Positions 45,801 through 57,118 of a stretch of DNA of 64,000 nucleotides are shown piece by piece. The notes under the pieces were generated by a model, which was not told the DNA's origin, did no database searches, and saw only the letters and a program-made list of their open reading frames with translations. Origin of the DNA: Roseovarius arcticus (GTDB taxonomy: Bacteria > Pseudomonadota > Alphaproteobacteria > Rhodobacterales > Rhodobacteraceae); assembly GCF_006125015.1 (NCBI RefSeq), contig NZ_SZZN01000001.1, positions 1,612,001-1,676,000 of the forward strand, read 5' to 3'. The position numbers and the translations under genes are program-made. Every line of letters starts with the position of its first letter. Positions within the stretch are counted from its first letter, which is position 1.

Positions 45801-46400
45801 ATGACCCAGGCTAGCCGCAATCTGGGCGCGCTGATAGGCGCGCGTATCTGCCACGATTTGATCAGTCCGGTTGGCGCCATTTCCAATGGGCTGGAGTTGA
45901 TGGGGCTGTCTGGTGTGCCAGAGGGGCCGGAAATGGCGATGGTTGTCGGCAGTGCGGCCCACGCCAACGCGCGCCTGCGGTTCTTTCGCGTCGCGTTTGG
46001 CCTGTCATCGGACGGCCAGAGCATGACCGCACGAGATTTGAGCAGCATCATTCAAGGCGTCTACGACGCGCGCGTCACATGTGACTGGCAAGTGGACGGC
46101 CCGCTGCCGCGCAAGATCGCTCAGGCGGCCTTTCTCGCGCTGCTATGCGCCGAGCAGGCGGTGCCCCTTGGCGGGACGGTGACGGTAACAGGGGGCGAGG
46201 AACGCCTGCACCTCTCGACCGCCGGAGAGCGACTGGACCCGCGGACTGAGCATTGGGCGTGGCTCAGCGCGCCCGAGCATGGCAATCTGGATAATCTGCC
46301 CGCGGCGCAGGTGCAGTTCGCACTTTTGCCCGGTCTTTTGGCGGAAATGGACCGCAGCGCCGATATAGACCTGAATGATCCGGTCACCATCAGCTTCTGA
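45801..46400 (+). CDS. chpT: Histidine phosphotransferase ChpT
   Basis: Phosphotransfer protein that moves phosphate from CckA to CtrA and CpdR in the alphaproteobacterial cell-cycle relay; 199 residues. The phosphorylated His is in GARICHDLISPVGAISNGLELMG (residue 18), followed by the second helix of the four-helix bundle and a degenerate HATPase-like domain without ATP motifs. AAAGGAT precedes the ATG. In Roseobacter-group species this relay regulates motility and gene transfer rather than viability. Confidence 0.88.
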   Translation: MTQASRNLGALIGARICHDLISPVGAISNGLELMGLSGVPEGPEMAMVVGSAAHANARLRFFRVAFGLSSDGQSMTARDLSSIIQGVYDARVTCDWQVDGPLPRKIAQAAFLALLCAEQAVPLGGTVTVTGGEERLHLSTAGERLDPRTEHWAWLSAPEHGNLDNLPAAQVQFALLPGLLAEMDRSADIDLNDPVTISF

Positions 46401-46415
46401 CACCGGGGCGCGTTT

Positions 46416-47681
46416 TTAGCCGCGAATAGTGCCGTCGCCTGTCACCAGATACTTAAAGCTGGTTAGCTGGGCTGCACCCACCGGACCGCGCGCATGCAAT
46501 TTGCCGGTGGCGATGCCGATCTCGGCGCCCATGCCGAACTCGCCCCCGTCGGCAAACTGTGTGGATGTGTTGTGCATCAGGATCGCGCTGTCGACCTGCG
46601 CAAAGAACGCCTGAACCGCCGCCGGATCCTCACTGATGATGCAGTCGGTGTGGTGCGAGCCATACTGCTCGATATGTCCAATAGCGAGACCCAAGTCGCC
46701 GACGACCCGCGCGGCGATGATGCTATCCAGATACTCGTGGCCCCAATCCGCGCTGGTGGCAGGAACGGTGCCCTCAATCGCGCTTAGCGCCTCATCGGCG
46801 CGCACTTCGACGCCCGCATCCAGCAATGCGCGCACCAGATCACTGCCCAAGCCGCCCACCAGATCACGGTGGATCAGCAGACATTCAGCCGCGCCGCAGA
46901 CGCCGGTGCGCCGCGTCTTGGCGTTCAGTACCACGCGCAACGCCTTCTCGGCATCGGCAGTTGCATCGACATAGATGTGAACGATGCCCTCCAGATGGGC
47001 AAAGACCGGCACGCGCGCCTCGCGCTGCACAAGTCCCACAAGTTCCTTGCCGCCGCGCGGCACCAGCACGTCAATGACGCCGACCATGGTCAGCATCTCG
47101 CTGACGGCGGCGCGGTCGCGTGTTGGGACCAGTTGGATCGCCTCCTCGGGCAGGCCAGCCTCGCGAAGTCCCTGCTTGAGACAGGCGTGAATGGCGCGGG
47201 CGCTATTATAGCTTTCGGAGCCGCCGCGCAGGATCACGGCATTGCCAGCCTTAAGGCACAGCGCGCCGGCATCGGCAGTCACGTTCGGACGGCTCTCATA
47301 AATAACGCCGACCACGCCAAGGGGCGTGCGCACCCGGCGGATGTGGATGCCGCTGGGCTGATCCCATTCGGCCAGCACCTCGCCCACCGGATCGGGCAAA
47401 TCCGCAACGGCGCGCAGGCCGTCCGCGATGGCGCTGATGCGCCCCTCGTCCAGCATCAGCCGGTCAAGCATGGCATCCCCTAACCCCTTATCGCGGGCGG
47501 CGGCCATATCCTTGGCATTTGACTCGATAATGGCCGCGCGCCGCGCCCATACTGCGTCGGCGGCGCCGCGCAGGGCCGCGTCTTTGCGATCACTCTCGGT
47601 TACGGCCAGTTCGGTCGCTGCGGCGCGGGCGCATGCGCCTATGCGGGCCATCAGGGCGGGAATATCGGTCGCTTCAGTCAT
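46416..47681 (-). CDS. proA: Glutamate-5-semialdehyde dehydrogenase
   Basis: Second enzyme of proline synthesis; reduces gamma-glutamyl phosphate with NADPH. 421 residues with aldehyde-dehydrogenase fold. [31 protein letters not shown] and the active-site Cys in [19 protein letters not shown] are visible, and the C-terminal [21 protein letters not shown]. It lies downstream of proB on the same strand with a 67-base spacer that contains a threefold 16-bp tandem repeat. Confidence 0.96.
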   Translation of the reverse strand: MTEATDIPALMARIGACARAAATELAVTESDRKDAALRGAADAVWARRAAIIESNAKDMAAARDKGLGDAMLDRLMLDEGRISAIADGLRAVADLPDPVGEVLAEWDQPSGIHIRRVRTPLGVVGVIYESRPNVTADAGALCLKAGNAVILRGGSESYNSARAIHACLKQGLREAGLPEEAIQLVPTRDRAAVSEMLTMVGVIDVLVPRGGKELVGLVQREARVPVFAHLEGIVHIYVDATADAEKALRVVLNAKTRRTGVCGAAECLLIHRDLVGGLGSDLVRALLDAGVEVRADEALSAIEGTVPATSADWGHEYLDSIIAARVVGDLGLAIGHIEQYGSHHTDCIISEDPAAVQAFFAQVDSAILMHNTSTQFADGGEFGMGAEIGIATGKLHARGPVGAAQLTSFKYLVTGDGTIRG

Positions 47682-47696
47682 AGTGTCGGCTCCTTG

Positions 47697-47744
47697 CCGC
47701 AGATATTCGGGGCCGCAGCTATTAGGGGCCGCAGCTATTCGGGC
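47697..47744. repeat. Three tandem copies of a 16-bp unit between proB and proA
   Basis: The copies start at 47697, 47713 and 47729 and have the form CCGCAGCTATTCGGGG with one or two changes each. They fill most of the proB-proA spacer, before the proA start codon, and could affect mRNA folding. Confidence 0.8.
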
Positions 47745-47748
47745 AATG

Positions 47749-49898
<2,150 letters not shown>

Positions 49899-49952
49899 TC
49901 AGTGGGCTGAGATGCCCGCTAAGGCCCTGCATACGCAAAGGCCACGCGCGCC

Positions 49953-50492
49953 TCAATCCAGTTTTCGGCTATACGTCCAGGTGGGAACTTTGCTCCCGCG
50001 CGCCAGGCAGTAGGATTCTGCATCGCCGAGGTAGCTGAAGCCGCTATTTGTCAGCACCCGTGCGGAGGCTGGATTGCCCTGCTGCACGGTCGCAAAGATG
50101 ATGCGGCTGGCCTGCGGATTACCGGCAACCAGAGCGCCAACCGCAGCCGATGCAACACCCGAATTCCAGAAAATTGGTGCGACCCAATAGCCGATCTCGG
50201 CTTGGCCGAAATCCATGCGCGTCAGGCTGATCACGCCCATAACCTCGCCACTGCCCGCGCGGGTGCCATCAATGGTCCACGCGTCCTCGGTTCGGCCGTC
50301 CGCCATGCAGCGCGCAATAAAAGCCTCGGTCGTGCCGGGTGGCAGCGGGTGGGGTATCGACGAGGTCGACTGCGCCACGCGCACATCGCCTGTATAAAGC
50401 GCCATTAGCCCCGCATCAGACGGACGCACCGGGCGCAAATCATAGGCACCAATAGAAAAGCTGGGCTGAAGAATGGGTGTTGGGAGGGTCAT
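49953..50492 (-). CDS. GNAT family N-acetyltransferase (RimJ-like)
   Basis: A 179-residue acetyltransferase. DLRPVRPSDAGLMALYTGD is the usual N-terminal start, EVMGVISLTRMDFGQAEIGYWVAPIFWNSGVASAAVGALV holds the acetyl-CoA loop region, and QQGNPASARVLTNSGFSYLGDAESY is the C-terminal signature of the RimJ/RimL group. Substrate unknown. It lies between obgE and rpmA in an order often seen in Rhodobacteraceae. Confidence 0.85.
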   Translation of the reverse strand: MTLPTPILQPSFSIGAYDLRPVRPSDAGLMALYTGDVRVAQSTSSIPHPLPPGTTEAFIARCMADGRTEDAWTIDGTRAGSGEVMGVISLTRMDFGQAEIGYWVAPIFWNSGVASAAVGALVAGNPQASRIIFATVQQGNPASARVLTNSGFSYLGDAESYCLARGSKVPTWTYSRKLD

Positions 50493-50686
50493 GTCATGCC
50501 CCTTTCCAGAAGCGAGAATAGATATATGCGTGATGAACAGCGCCAGATCAGGTTACTAAAGCGGACCTACTTCCATCCGCGCCGATCGGCAGCCATTCAA
50601 CTAAGAAACACATCCGAATGGTCAAAGGTTTCACCGATGCCGTCATCGTTAAATCGCACAAAAGGCGAAAAAATGGCGAAACCTAA

Positions 50687-50717
50687 AAAAGGACCGGCGT
50701 TTACCGCCGATCCTTTT
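50687..50717 (-). terminator. Intrinsic terminator after rpmA
   Basis: A hairpin of GGATCGGCG and CGCCGGTCC (one mismatch, 5-base loop) with a run of T on the minus strand, 26 bases after the rpmA stop. The rest of 50493-50742 shows no gene that I can support. Confidence 0.8.
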
Positions 50718-50742
50718 CATGCCTGTCCATAACGGATCAGGT

Positions 50743-51012
50743 TTATTCGGCGGCGTCCTGCAATGGCAGAACCGAAATGAACTTGCGTCCCTTAAGGCCC
50801 GTGTGAAACTTCACATTGCCTTCGATCTTAGCAAAGATCGTGTGATCCTTACCAAGGCCGACGCCTTCGCCCGGCCACATCTTGGTGCCGCGCTGGCGCA
50901 TAATGATGTTGCCGGGGATGACGGATTCGCCACCGTATTTTTTGACGCCAAGGCGACGGCCCGCGCTGTCGCGGCCGTTACGGGATGAACCGCCTGCTTT
51001 TTTATGTGCCAT
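50743..51012 (-). CDS. rpmA: 50S ribosomal protein L27
   Basis: 89-residue ribosomal protein at the peptidyl-transferase centre. The sequence [58 protein letters not shown] is a clear match. The N-terminus has no Firmicute-type processed extension. It lies 126 bases downstream of rplU, and a terminator follows the stop. Confidence 0.97.
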   Translation of the reverse strand: MAHKKAGGSSRNGRDSAGRRLGVKKYGGESVIPGNIIMRQRGTKMWPGEGVGLGKDHTIFAKIEGNVKFHTGLKGRKFISVLPLQDAAE

Positions 51013-51138
51013 CTGGTCTCTCCTTTAAGCGTTCTGTGCGGAACCGGCCTTACCGGCCCAAGTCAAAACGCGCAAAACGTATCATTGTCATGAAGGCCCC
51101 GCGCCATCCCCTGCGGATCAGGGGCGGCGAGAAACACG

Positions 51139-51864
51139 TTAGCCTTTGGCCAATTCCTTGGCTTGATCAATCCAGCCTTCGCGCTCGATACGGCCTTTGA
51201 AGGACAACTTCTCGTCCATCTCGGCCACGTCGGCGTCGCTCCACTTGGCGATCTGGGCAAAGCTCGTAACACCGTTTTCGTGCAACTTCTTCTCCAGCGC
51301 GGGGCCAACGCCCGACAGCTTTTTCAGATCGTCGTCGCCGGATGCCTTTGCGGGCGCCGCCTTCTTAGGCGCGGCCTTCTTGGCGGGGGCTTTGGTCTCG
51401 GCCGATTTCTCTTCGGCTTCGCCTACCTTCACCCGCTTTTTCATTTCGGCTTGCTCGCCTTTATTCTTGGCGTACTGACCGTCCGAAACGACAGCCGAGC
51501 CAGAAACAGAACCTGCGCCGATTGCGGCCTTGACGCCAGACTTCTCCGCGCCCTCGCCCAAGATGTCGGTGATCCGAAGCAGCGTCAGCTGCTGGCGGTG
51601 ACCCTTGGTCCGCTTAGAGCTGTGCTTGCGGCGACGCTTGACGAAGTGGATGACCTTGTCACCCTTGATCTGGTCAATGACCTCGGCCTGCACGCAGGCA
51701 TCGCCGATTAGCGGTGCGCCAACAATGGGGCTGTCTCCGCCCAGCATCAGAATCTCGTTGAATTGGATTGTCTCGCCTGCCTCAGCGGCCAGCTTCTCGA
51801 CACGCAGCATATCACCGGACTTGACCCGGTACTGCTTGCCTCCGGTTTTGAGAACCGCAAACAT
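51139..51864 (-). CDS. rplU: 50S ribosomal protein L21 with a C-terminal extension
   Basis: Ribosomal protein of the large subunit. Residues 1-102 are the normal L21 (MFAVLKTGGKQYRVKSGDMLRV ... KRRRKHSSKRTKGHRQQLTLLRITDI). It then continues for about 140 residues: an Ala/Lys/Glu-rich linker (KAPAKKAAPKKAAPAKASGDDD) and a C-terminal helix-hairpin-helix-like module, LKKLSGVGPALEKKLHENGVTSFAQIAKWSDADVAEMDEKL, near residues 180-241. E. coli L21 is 103 residues. The start ATG 51864 was chosen by homology; an upstream in-frame start is less likely. Confidence 0.93.
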   Translation of the reverse strand: MFAVLKTGGKQYRVKSGDMLRVEKLAAEAGETIQFNEILMLGGDSPIVGAPLIGDACVQAEVIDQIKGDKVIHFVKRRRKHSSKRTKGHRQQLTLLRITDILGEGAEKSGVKAAIGAGSVSGSAVVSDGQYAKNKGEQAEMKKRVKVGEAEEKSAETKAPAKKAAPKKAAPAKASGDDDLKKLSGVGPALEKKLHENGVTSFAQIAKWSDADVAEMDEKLSFKGRIEREGWIDQAKELAKG

Positions 51865-52000
51865 CTGTCTTTCCTTTACTTTTCCGCGTCCGCCGGTCCC
51901 CGATACGGGTGTTCGCGGCCTTGTGGCCACCTTGGACAGCGCGCCCTTGGGGCGTCATAGAATACAAACCATGCAGGGCTCACCCCTGCCGGGATGGGGG

Positions 52001-52029
52001 CTTATCGGGTGATCCACCTGCCAAGTCAA
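52001..52029 (-). promoter_or_regulatory. Candidate rplU promoter
   Basis: On the minus strand TTGACT (52029-52024), a 17-base spacer and GATAAG (52006-52001). The transcript would carry a 5' leader of about 130 bases with a small GCAGGG/CCCTGC hairpin at 51973-51989. The region 51865-52195 holds no gene other than this. Confidence 0.5.
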
Positions 52030-52195
52030 GCAGGTTTCGCCTGTTCTACGTCATCCGTGAGGCAATGTGGAAATCTGCTGACCGCAGGGTTTTTCCGCAC
52101 GCAGCGTGAAAGCAGTACGATTTCATCCAGATTTTCCCAAAGGCCCCTTGCGAGCCCGTGAAAACCACTCTAACACCCGCCCACCAGACCCCCGC

Positions 52196-52285
52196 GGAGA
52201 GGTGCCGGAGTGGTCGAACGGGGCGGTCTCGAAAACCGTTGAGGGTGCAAGCCTTCCCAGGGTTCGAATCCCTGTCTCTCCGCCA
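52196..52285 (+). tRNA. tRNA-Ser(CGA)
   Basis: Acceptor GGAGAGG pairs with TCTCTCC; the anticodon stem encloses CTCGAAA with anticodon CGA; a long variable arm (GTTGAGGGTGCAAGCCTTCCC), the T arm GGTTCGAATCC and an encoded CCA are present. 90 bases. The 3' end is directly followed, after 145 bases, by an integrase gene, so it is the likely attachment site of the accessory region. Confidence 0.96.
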
Positions 52286-52430
52286 CTAATTTTCCCTTTA
52301 TAAATTATTTTTACCTTATAACTCAGATAGTTAATCATATTTCTGACACTGACATCTACGCAGTTCTCTTGATGTGCTGAACATTTTGCCACACATTCTG
52401 CCACACAAGTTGGTCGGAAGGTGACGCAGA

Positions 52431-53702
52431 ATGAAGCTTCAGAAACGCAACAACACCTATCATCTGCGTAAGCGTGTGCCCGCCCGATTTCAGTCGGTCG
52501 AAAGCCGCGCGTCTTTCTACGTGAGCCTCAAGACGGATTCGGAGACCTTGGCGCAGCAAAAGGCAGCCGCACTCTGGAACGAGCAGGTCGAGCTCTGGGA
52601 AGCTCGCCTGGCTGGGGATGACGTGGAGGTTTCGAGGCGCCATGCCTCGGCGCAGGCGATCGCGCTGAGTCGGGGATTTCGATATCTGCATGCGGCGGAC
52701 GTCGCGGACTTGCCGCGGCGGGAGGTGCTGGCGCGGATCGATGCGATCCCTGATCACGAAGGCACACCAGACAAGGCAGTTGCAGCGGCTGTTTTGGGAA
52801 GCGTGCCCGCTCCCGTGATCACCGTGTCCCACGCGCTTGAGCTGTATTGGACTCTGGCGAAGGACAAAACGCTTGGCAAAAGCGAGGACCAGCTGCGCCG
52901 CTGGAAGAACCCGCGCAAGAAGGCGATCCAAAATTTTCTGGATGTCGTCGGGGACAAGCCGCTCGCGGAAATTACAGGGGACGATATGCTCGACTTTCGG
53001 GAATGGTGGTATGATGGGCTGGAAACGCGCGGTCTTACGGCGAACAGCGCCAATAAAGATTTTACGCATCTGGGCGATGTCCTAAAGACGGTCAATCGCA
53101 TGAAACGCCTGAACTTGGCGCTGCCACTGTCGGGGCTAGCCTTCAGAGAGGGGGAGGCAAAGAAGCGGCCTCCGTTCTCGCGCTTGTGGATTGAAGAGCA
53201 TCTTTTGCGCCCCGGCGCACTAACTGGCCTCAATGACGAGGCGCGGGCCATCCTGCTCGCCATGATCAACACAGGGTTGCGCCCGAGTGAACTTGCCGGG
53301 CTGACGCCCGAGGAGATCCGGCTTGATGCCAACACGCCGCATATCGCGCTCGCGCCACATGGGCGGCAACTCAAGACGAAGAGCTCGCGGCGGACCATCC
53401 CTCTGCTTGGCGTCTCGCTCGAAGCTATGCGTGCCCATCCAGACGGCTTCGCGCGCTATCGGGGAAGCTCGGCCAGCCTCAGTGCGACGATCAACAAATA
53501 CTTGCGGGACAATGACCTGCTGGAGACGCCTGAGCATAGCCTCTACGGCCTGCGTCACAGCTTCGAAGACCGGATGTTGGCGGCTCGCATCGACGAGCGC
53601 ATCCGGCGCGATTTGATGGGTCATTCTCTCCGGCGCGAACGCTACGGTGACGGCGGGTCGCTGGAGATGCTGAGCGCGTTGCTGGTGCCGGTGTCCCTCT
53701 GA
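52431..53702 (+). CDS. Tyrosine recombinase/integrase
   Basis: A 423-residue site-specific integrase with an N-terminal AP2/arm-type DNA-binding part (MKLQKRNNTYHLRKRVPARF, a DUF6538-type head), a SAM-like core-binding domain (about 150-240) and the catalytic domain. Active-site residues appear as R in NTGLRPSELAGL, K in GRQLKTKSSRR, H-x-x-R-H in HSLYGLRHSFEDRM, H in LMGHSLRRERY and the Tyr of RYGDGG. It is 145 bases behind tRNA-Ser, the typical place for an island integrase. It looks complete and could be active. Confidence 0.9.
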   Translation: MKLQKRNNTYHLRKRVPARFQSVESRASFYVSLKTDSETLAQQKAAALWNEQVELWEARLAGDDVEVSRRHASAQAIALSRGFRYLHAADVADLPRREVLARIDAIPDHEGTPDKAVAAAVLGSVPAPVITVSHALELYWTLAKDKTLGKSEDQLRRWKNPRKKAIQNFLDVVGDKPLAEITGDDMLDFREWWYDGLETRGLTANSANKDFTHLGDVLKTVNRMKRLNLALPLSGLAFREGEAKKRPPFSRLWIEEHLLRPGALTGLNDEARAILLAMINTGLRPSELAGLTPEEIRLDANTPHIALAPHGRQLKTKSSRRTIPLLGVSLEAMRAHPDGFARYRGSSASLSATINKYLRDNDLLETPEHSLYGLRHSFEDRMLAARIDERIRRDLMGHSLRRERYGDGGSLEMLSALLVPVSL

Positions 53703-53956
53703 CGCAGGAGCGCACGGGCTCGGGCCTGCGCCGCCGTCTGACCGGATAGCGCTGTCGTCTCGATCTTGATCTCATGTTCGAGCCGCTCGAAGATGAGTGT
53801 GTAGCCGGGATCGTCGATCATCAGCTCCGCGACGACCTCGATCGCTGCATGAAGGCGTTCGAGGTCGCTCTTGGGCGCCGCGCGCGCACCAAATTGCCGA
53901 GACCCTTTCGAGGCGCCCGAGGAACTGGCTTGGATATGACATCTCGGATCGCGCAA
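53642..53956 (-). CDS. Possible small ORF of the accessory region, doubtful
   Basis: An open frame of 104 codons, antisense to the last 61 bases of the integrase. The middle part, DLERLHAAIEVVAELMIDDPGYTLIFERLEHEIKIE, looks protein-like and resembles small proteins I recall downstream of such integrases. There is no ATG near the front (the frame starts at TTG) and no clear ribosome site, so it may be truncated or not expressed. The remaining interval 53703-54306 has nothing else I can support. Confidence 0.3.
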   Translation of the reverse strand: MRDPRCHIQASSSGASKGSRQFGARAAPKSDLERLHAAIEVVAELMIDDPGYTLIFERLEHEIKIETTALSGQTAAQARARALLRQRDTGTSNALSISSDPPSP

Positions 53957-54306
53957 ACGCGTTACTCACTGGATGGTGAAAGTCTGAATTTTCGATAGCG
54001 AGGCGCGTGCCTGCTGTGAGATCCACATTAGCAGAGCAAGACTTCAAACAGATGGGGAAATTTGTGCTAACGGCAAGGAACCTGTGGAAAACTATGGAAA
54101 TTACGAAGAAGTCACGTTTGACTTAACACGGTCAACACTCAGGATTGGGATGGCATCCTCAAGCGATTTCAAGCCAGCGTGCCGTGATCCGGATTAATCC
54201 GCCACATCTTTCGACATTCTATTCTTCTCTAAATTTCACATGCCAAGCCGGTCTGTCCGAGCCCGTGACGGTGGTCCCCATCACATGAGACCTTGCACGA
54301 GGAAAA

Positions 54307-54875
54307 ATGCTGCATGACGACACGGTGAGCGATGTTACAATTGCTCAGGCAGAGCTTAAGCGCTTGGTCTTGGATGCGTTGCAGAACAACCTGATGGATC
54401 AGGATGCGCTCACCATCTTTTGTCAGGAATACGCCAAGGAAAAAAATCGCCTTCAGGCTGAGTCCTCCCTCAATCGCACCTCCTTGGAAAAGGAGCTGGC
54501 AACGACCAAGAAGGACCGCGCCAAGCTTGTTGGATGCGATCATAGCTGGGATTCCGGCTGAGCAAGTCAAAGACCGGATGCTGGCGCTTGATGCGCGACG
54601 CATCGAATTGGAAGGCAGTAGCGCGCGAGGCAACTCCCTCCCCCATCCGGATCCACCCAAGAATGGCGGATAGCTACAGGGAGAGGATCATCACCCTGAT
54701 CGCACAGCTTCAAAACCCCGACGGAATGCTGGAGGCGAAGGAAGCGTTGCGCGGCCTGATTGACCGGATCGTGCTTCAGCGCTTACCGACGGGCGGCAAG
54801 CTGGGCATTCATTTGGAAGGAGCCCTCGCGGCGTTGCTAACCTCAGCTCAGGAACCAAACGCCAAAAAGGCCTGA
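54307..54875 (+). pseudogene. Remnant of a large serine recombinase (C-terminal part)
   Basis: Three reading frames in succession give one protein: LKRLVLDALQNNLMDQDALTIFCQEYAKEKNRLQAE in the first, LLDAIIAGIPAEQVKDRMLALDARRIELEG in the second from about 54528, and MADSYRERIITLIAQLQNPDGMLEAKEALRGLIDRIVLQ in the third from about 54622. This is the coiled-coil and C-terminal section of recombinase-family resolvases. Two frameshifts and loss of the whole N-terminal catalytic domain make it a dead fragment. No other member of such an element remains. Confidence 0.8.
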
Positions 54876-55038
54876 GTGGAAAAACTCAAGCTTTTGAAGA
54901 ATTAGTGTTGGTTGCGGGAGCTCGATTTGGACACTGTTTCACGAAACTCTGCGAAAGTCGCATCGCACGGTGACAGAATTGCGTAGGACAAAAACGATAT
55001 CATAGTGCTCCGATATACCTCCTTCCTGACCCGAGGCT

Positions 55039-55725
55039 ATGTTTCGCATGAACCAAATTCCCACCTGCGAGCCGAGCCCGCGCAGCGGCACCGTCACCCG
55101 CGTCGACCAACGACGCGTCATCACAATCGAGGCCAACGTCGCCCCCGGCGTGCTGGTCAATGATCAAGTGACGCAGGGGCAATCCACCATCAACACGATG
55201 GACCTGCCGGACGGCGTCGAGGCTGCCTTCGCGGGCGAGGCGCAAAATCAGACTGGATCGATGATCTTTCTGGTCGGGGCGTTTGCGACTGCGATCGTGC
55301 TGATGTTCATCATCCTCTCGATCCAATTCGACAATTTCTACCAAGCTTCCGTGGTGATGAGCGCCATCGTTCTCTCGGTGGCAGGCGTCCTTTTTGGCCT
55401 CATCGTCACGGGTCGCCCCTCCGGCGTGGTCATGGGCGGCATTGGAGTGATCGCGCTCGCCGGGATTGTCGTGAACAACAAAATTTTGTTGATCGACACC
55501 TACAACGATCTGCAAAAGTCCGGCTTGTCGCCGCTAGAATCCGCATGCGCACCGGCGCGCAGCGTCTGCGCCCGGTGGTGAGGACCTCGGTCACGACGGC
55601 GCTTGGCTTCATGCCAATGGTGATCGGCGTGAACCTCAATCTCTTCACCCGCGAGATCGTCTATGGTGCGCCGTCAACGCAATGGTGGACCGAGCTGAGC
55701 TCGGCCATCGCTGGGGGCCTCGTCG
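55039..55725 (+). pseudogene. Truncated and frameshifted RND efflux transporter (C-terminal part)
   Basis: The first frame (to about 55545) shows PRSGTVTRVDQRRVITIEANVAPGVLV, then membrane segments MIFLVGAFATAIVLMFIILSIQF, SAIVLSVAGVLFGLIVTG and GIGVIALAGIVVNNKILLIDTYNDL. The frame then shifts by one base and continues TGAQRLRPVVRTSVTTALGFMPM and WWTELSSAIAGGL. This is the last part of an HAE-1-type RND pump. The N-terminal two thirds are missing, and the 3' end runs into an unrelated gene remnant at about 55724. Confidence 0.85.
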
Positions 55726-55827
55726 GCCCCGACCAGATCGAGTACTTCCTTGGCGTCACGATCGATCTGATAAACGTAATCGCCAAGCCGATAATAGGTC
55801 GCACCGGGATTCAGACCGTAGCGGGGC

Positions 55828-57118
55828 TTTGTTGATGTCGTGGATGCCCCTCCCGACGGCATCGGAATGTGCCATTGTGGTGAGTGTTAGAGCCATCACA
55901 AAAGGAAGGAGCATCCATGTCCGAAGTTACTATTATCGGTGTCGACCTGGCAAAGCGCGTTTTCCAGTTGCACGGTGCCCACAATGACGGGTCGGTCGCG
56001 TTTCGTAAGAAGCTTTCATGAGGTCAGGTTCTCACGTTCGTGTCGCAGCAGCCCAAATGCCTGATCGCCATGGAGGCGTGTGCGACGGCGCATGGCTGGG
56101 GTCGGGCGTTTGAAGCGCTGGGGCACGACGTGCGGTTAATCCCGCCGTCCTACGTAAAGCCTTTCGTAAAACGCCAGAAGAACGATGTGGCCGATGCAGA
56201 GGCCATCGTGGAAGCTGCATTGCGTCCAACAATGTATTACCCGGCAGGCGATGCACGCATCGCCGAGAGGGCGCTTTGTTGCAGTGAAGTCCGAAGATCA
56301 GCAGGCCCGCGCCATGCTGTTTCGCACGCGGCAGATGTTTGTTGGTCAGCGCACCCAGATGATCAACGCTTTGCGCGGCCACCTCGCCGAACACGGACTG
56401 GTCGCAGCCAGAGGGCCTGCCCATCTCAAGCAGCTCGTGGACGCACTCGCAGATAATGACACGGCGCTGCACATCGAGGTTCGTGAACTTGGCCGGATGT
56501 ATCTGGAGCAGATTGAGGGAATGAATGCGCGTGTTGCAGAGCTTGACGCGAAGATGAGATGTGCCGCCAAGAAAGCGGACTTGGTGCGCCGCGCACAAAC
56601 CATGCCGGGCGTAGGCCCTGTCACGTCGCTTGCGATCGAGACGTTTGCCCCTGACCTGGCCACCTTCCGGCGCGGTCGTGATTTTGCCGCGTGGCTGGGG
56701 CTTGTGCCGAAACAGCACTCGACGGGCGGCAAGGCTCGGCTCGGGAAGACCTCGAAGTTGGGACAGCGTGACATCCGCACCCTTCTGGTCTCTGGCGCCA
56801 TGGCTGTTCTCCAGGCTGTGGAGCGGTTCAACACACCGAATAATGGCTGGCTGAAACGCCTGCTGACGCGCAAGCCACGCATGGTCGCCGCGATTGCGCT
56901 GGCCAACAAGATGGCGCGTGGCCTCTGGGCCATGATGACAAAACAAGAGGATTACCGGAATCCGGTAGCGACGATGGCATAGCGAAGATTGCGTGTCACG
57001 GCGTCCCGGTGAGTTGGGGGTGTGAGGAGGTCACTGAACAGTAAGGGCAAAGGATCGATCAGATCCGGGTCAGAGAAAGCAGCATTTGTGCAGGAGCCAC
57101 CGAGCTCGGTTTGTTGAT
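55828..57118 (+). mobile_element. IS110-family insertion sequence, inactivated
   Basis: The element of about 1.28 kb is bounded by TTTGTTGAT at 55828-55836 and 57110-57118; removing it with one copy restores an open frame across the site. It has a short left non-coding end (about 80 bases), a DEDD transposase gene (broken), and a right non-coding end of about 130 bases. A short left and longer right end is the layout I associate with the IS1111 subgroup. Ends are inferred and there are no terminal inverted repeats, as normal for IS110. Confidence 0.6.
55917..56982 (+). pseudogene. IS110-family DEDD transposase, nonsense and insertion
   Basis: The gene begins MSEVTIIGVDLAKRVFQLHG (first catalytic Asp) at ATG 55917. 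Codon 35 is TGA (56019-56021) where relatives have an Arg codon, after KKLS. The frame then reads CLIAMEACATAHGWGRAFEALGHDV and KRQKNDVADAEAIVEAALRPTM, is interrupted by 37 foreign bases (about 56233-56269), and resumes one frame over at RFVAVKSEDQQARAMLF. The C-terminal Tnp_IS116 part is intact (MPGVGPVTSLAIETF; LGKTSKLGQRDIRTLLVSGA). Two independent lesions, so it is inactive. Confidence 0.85.

Noticed and set aside
45774..45962. Extension of the DUF3553 protein
   Set aside because: It is antisense to chpT and the true start at 45773 yields exactly the domain.
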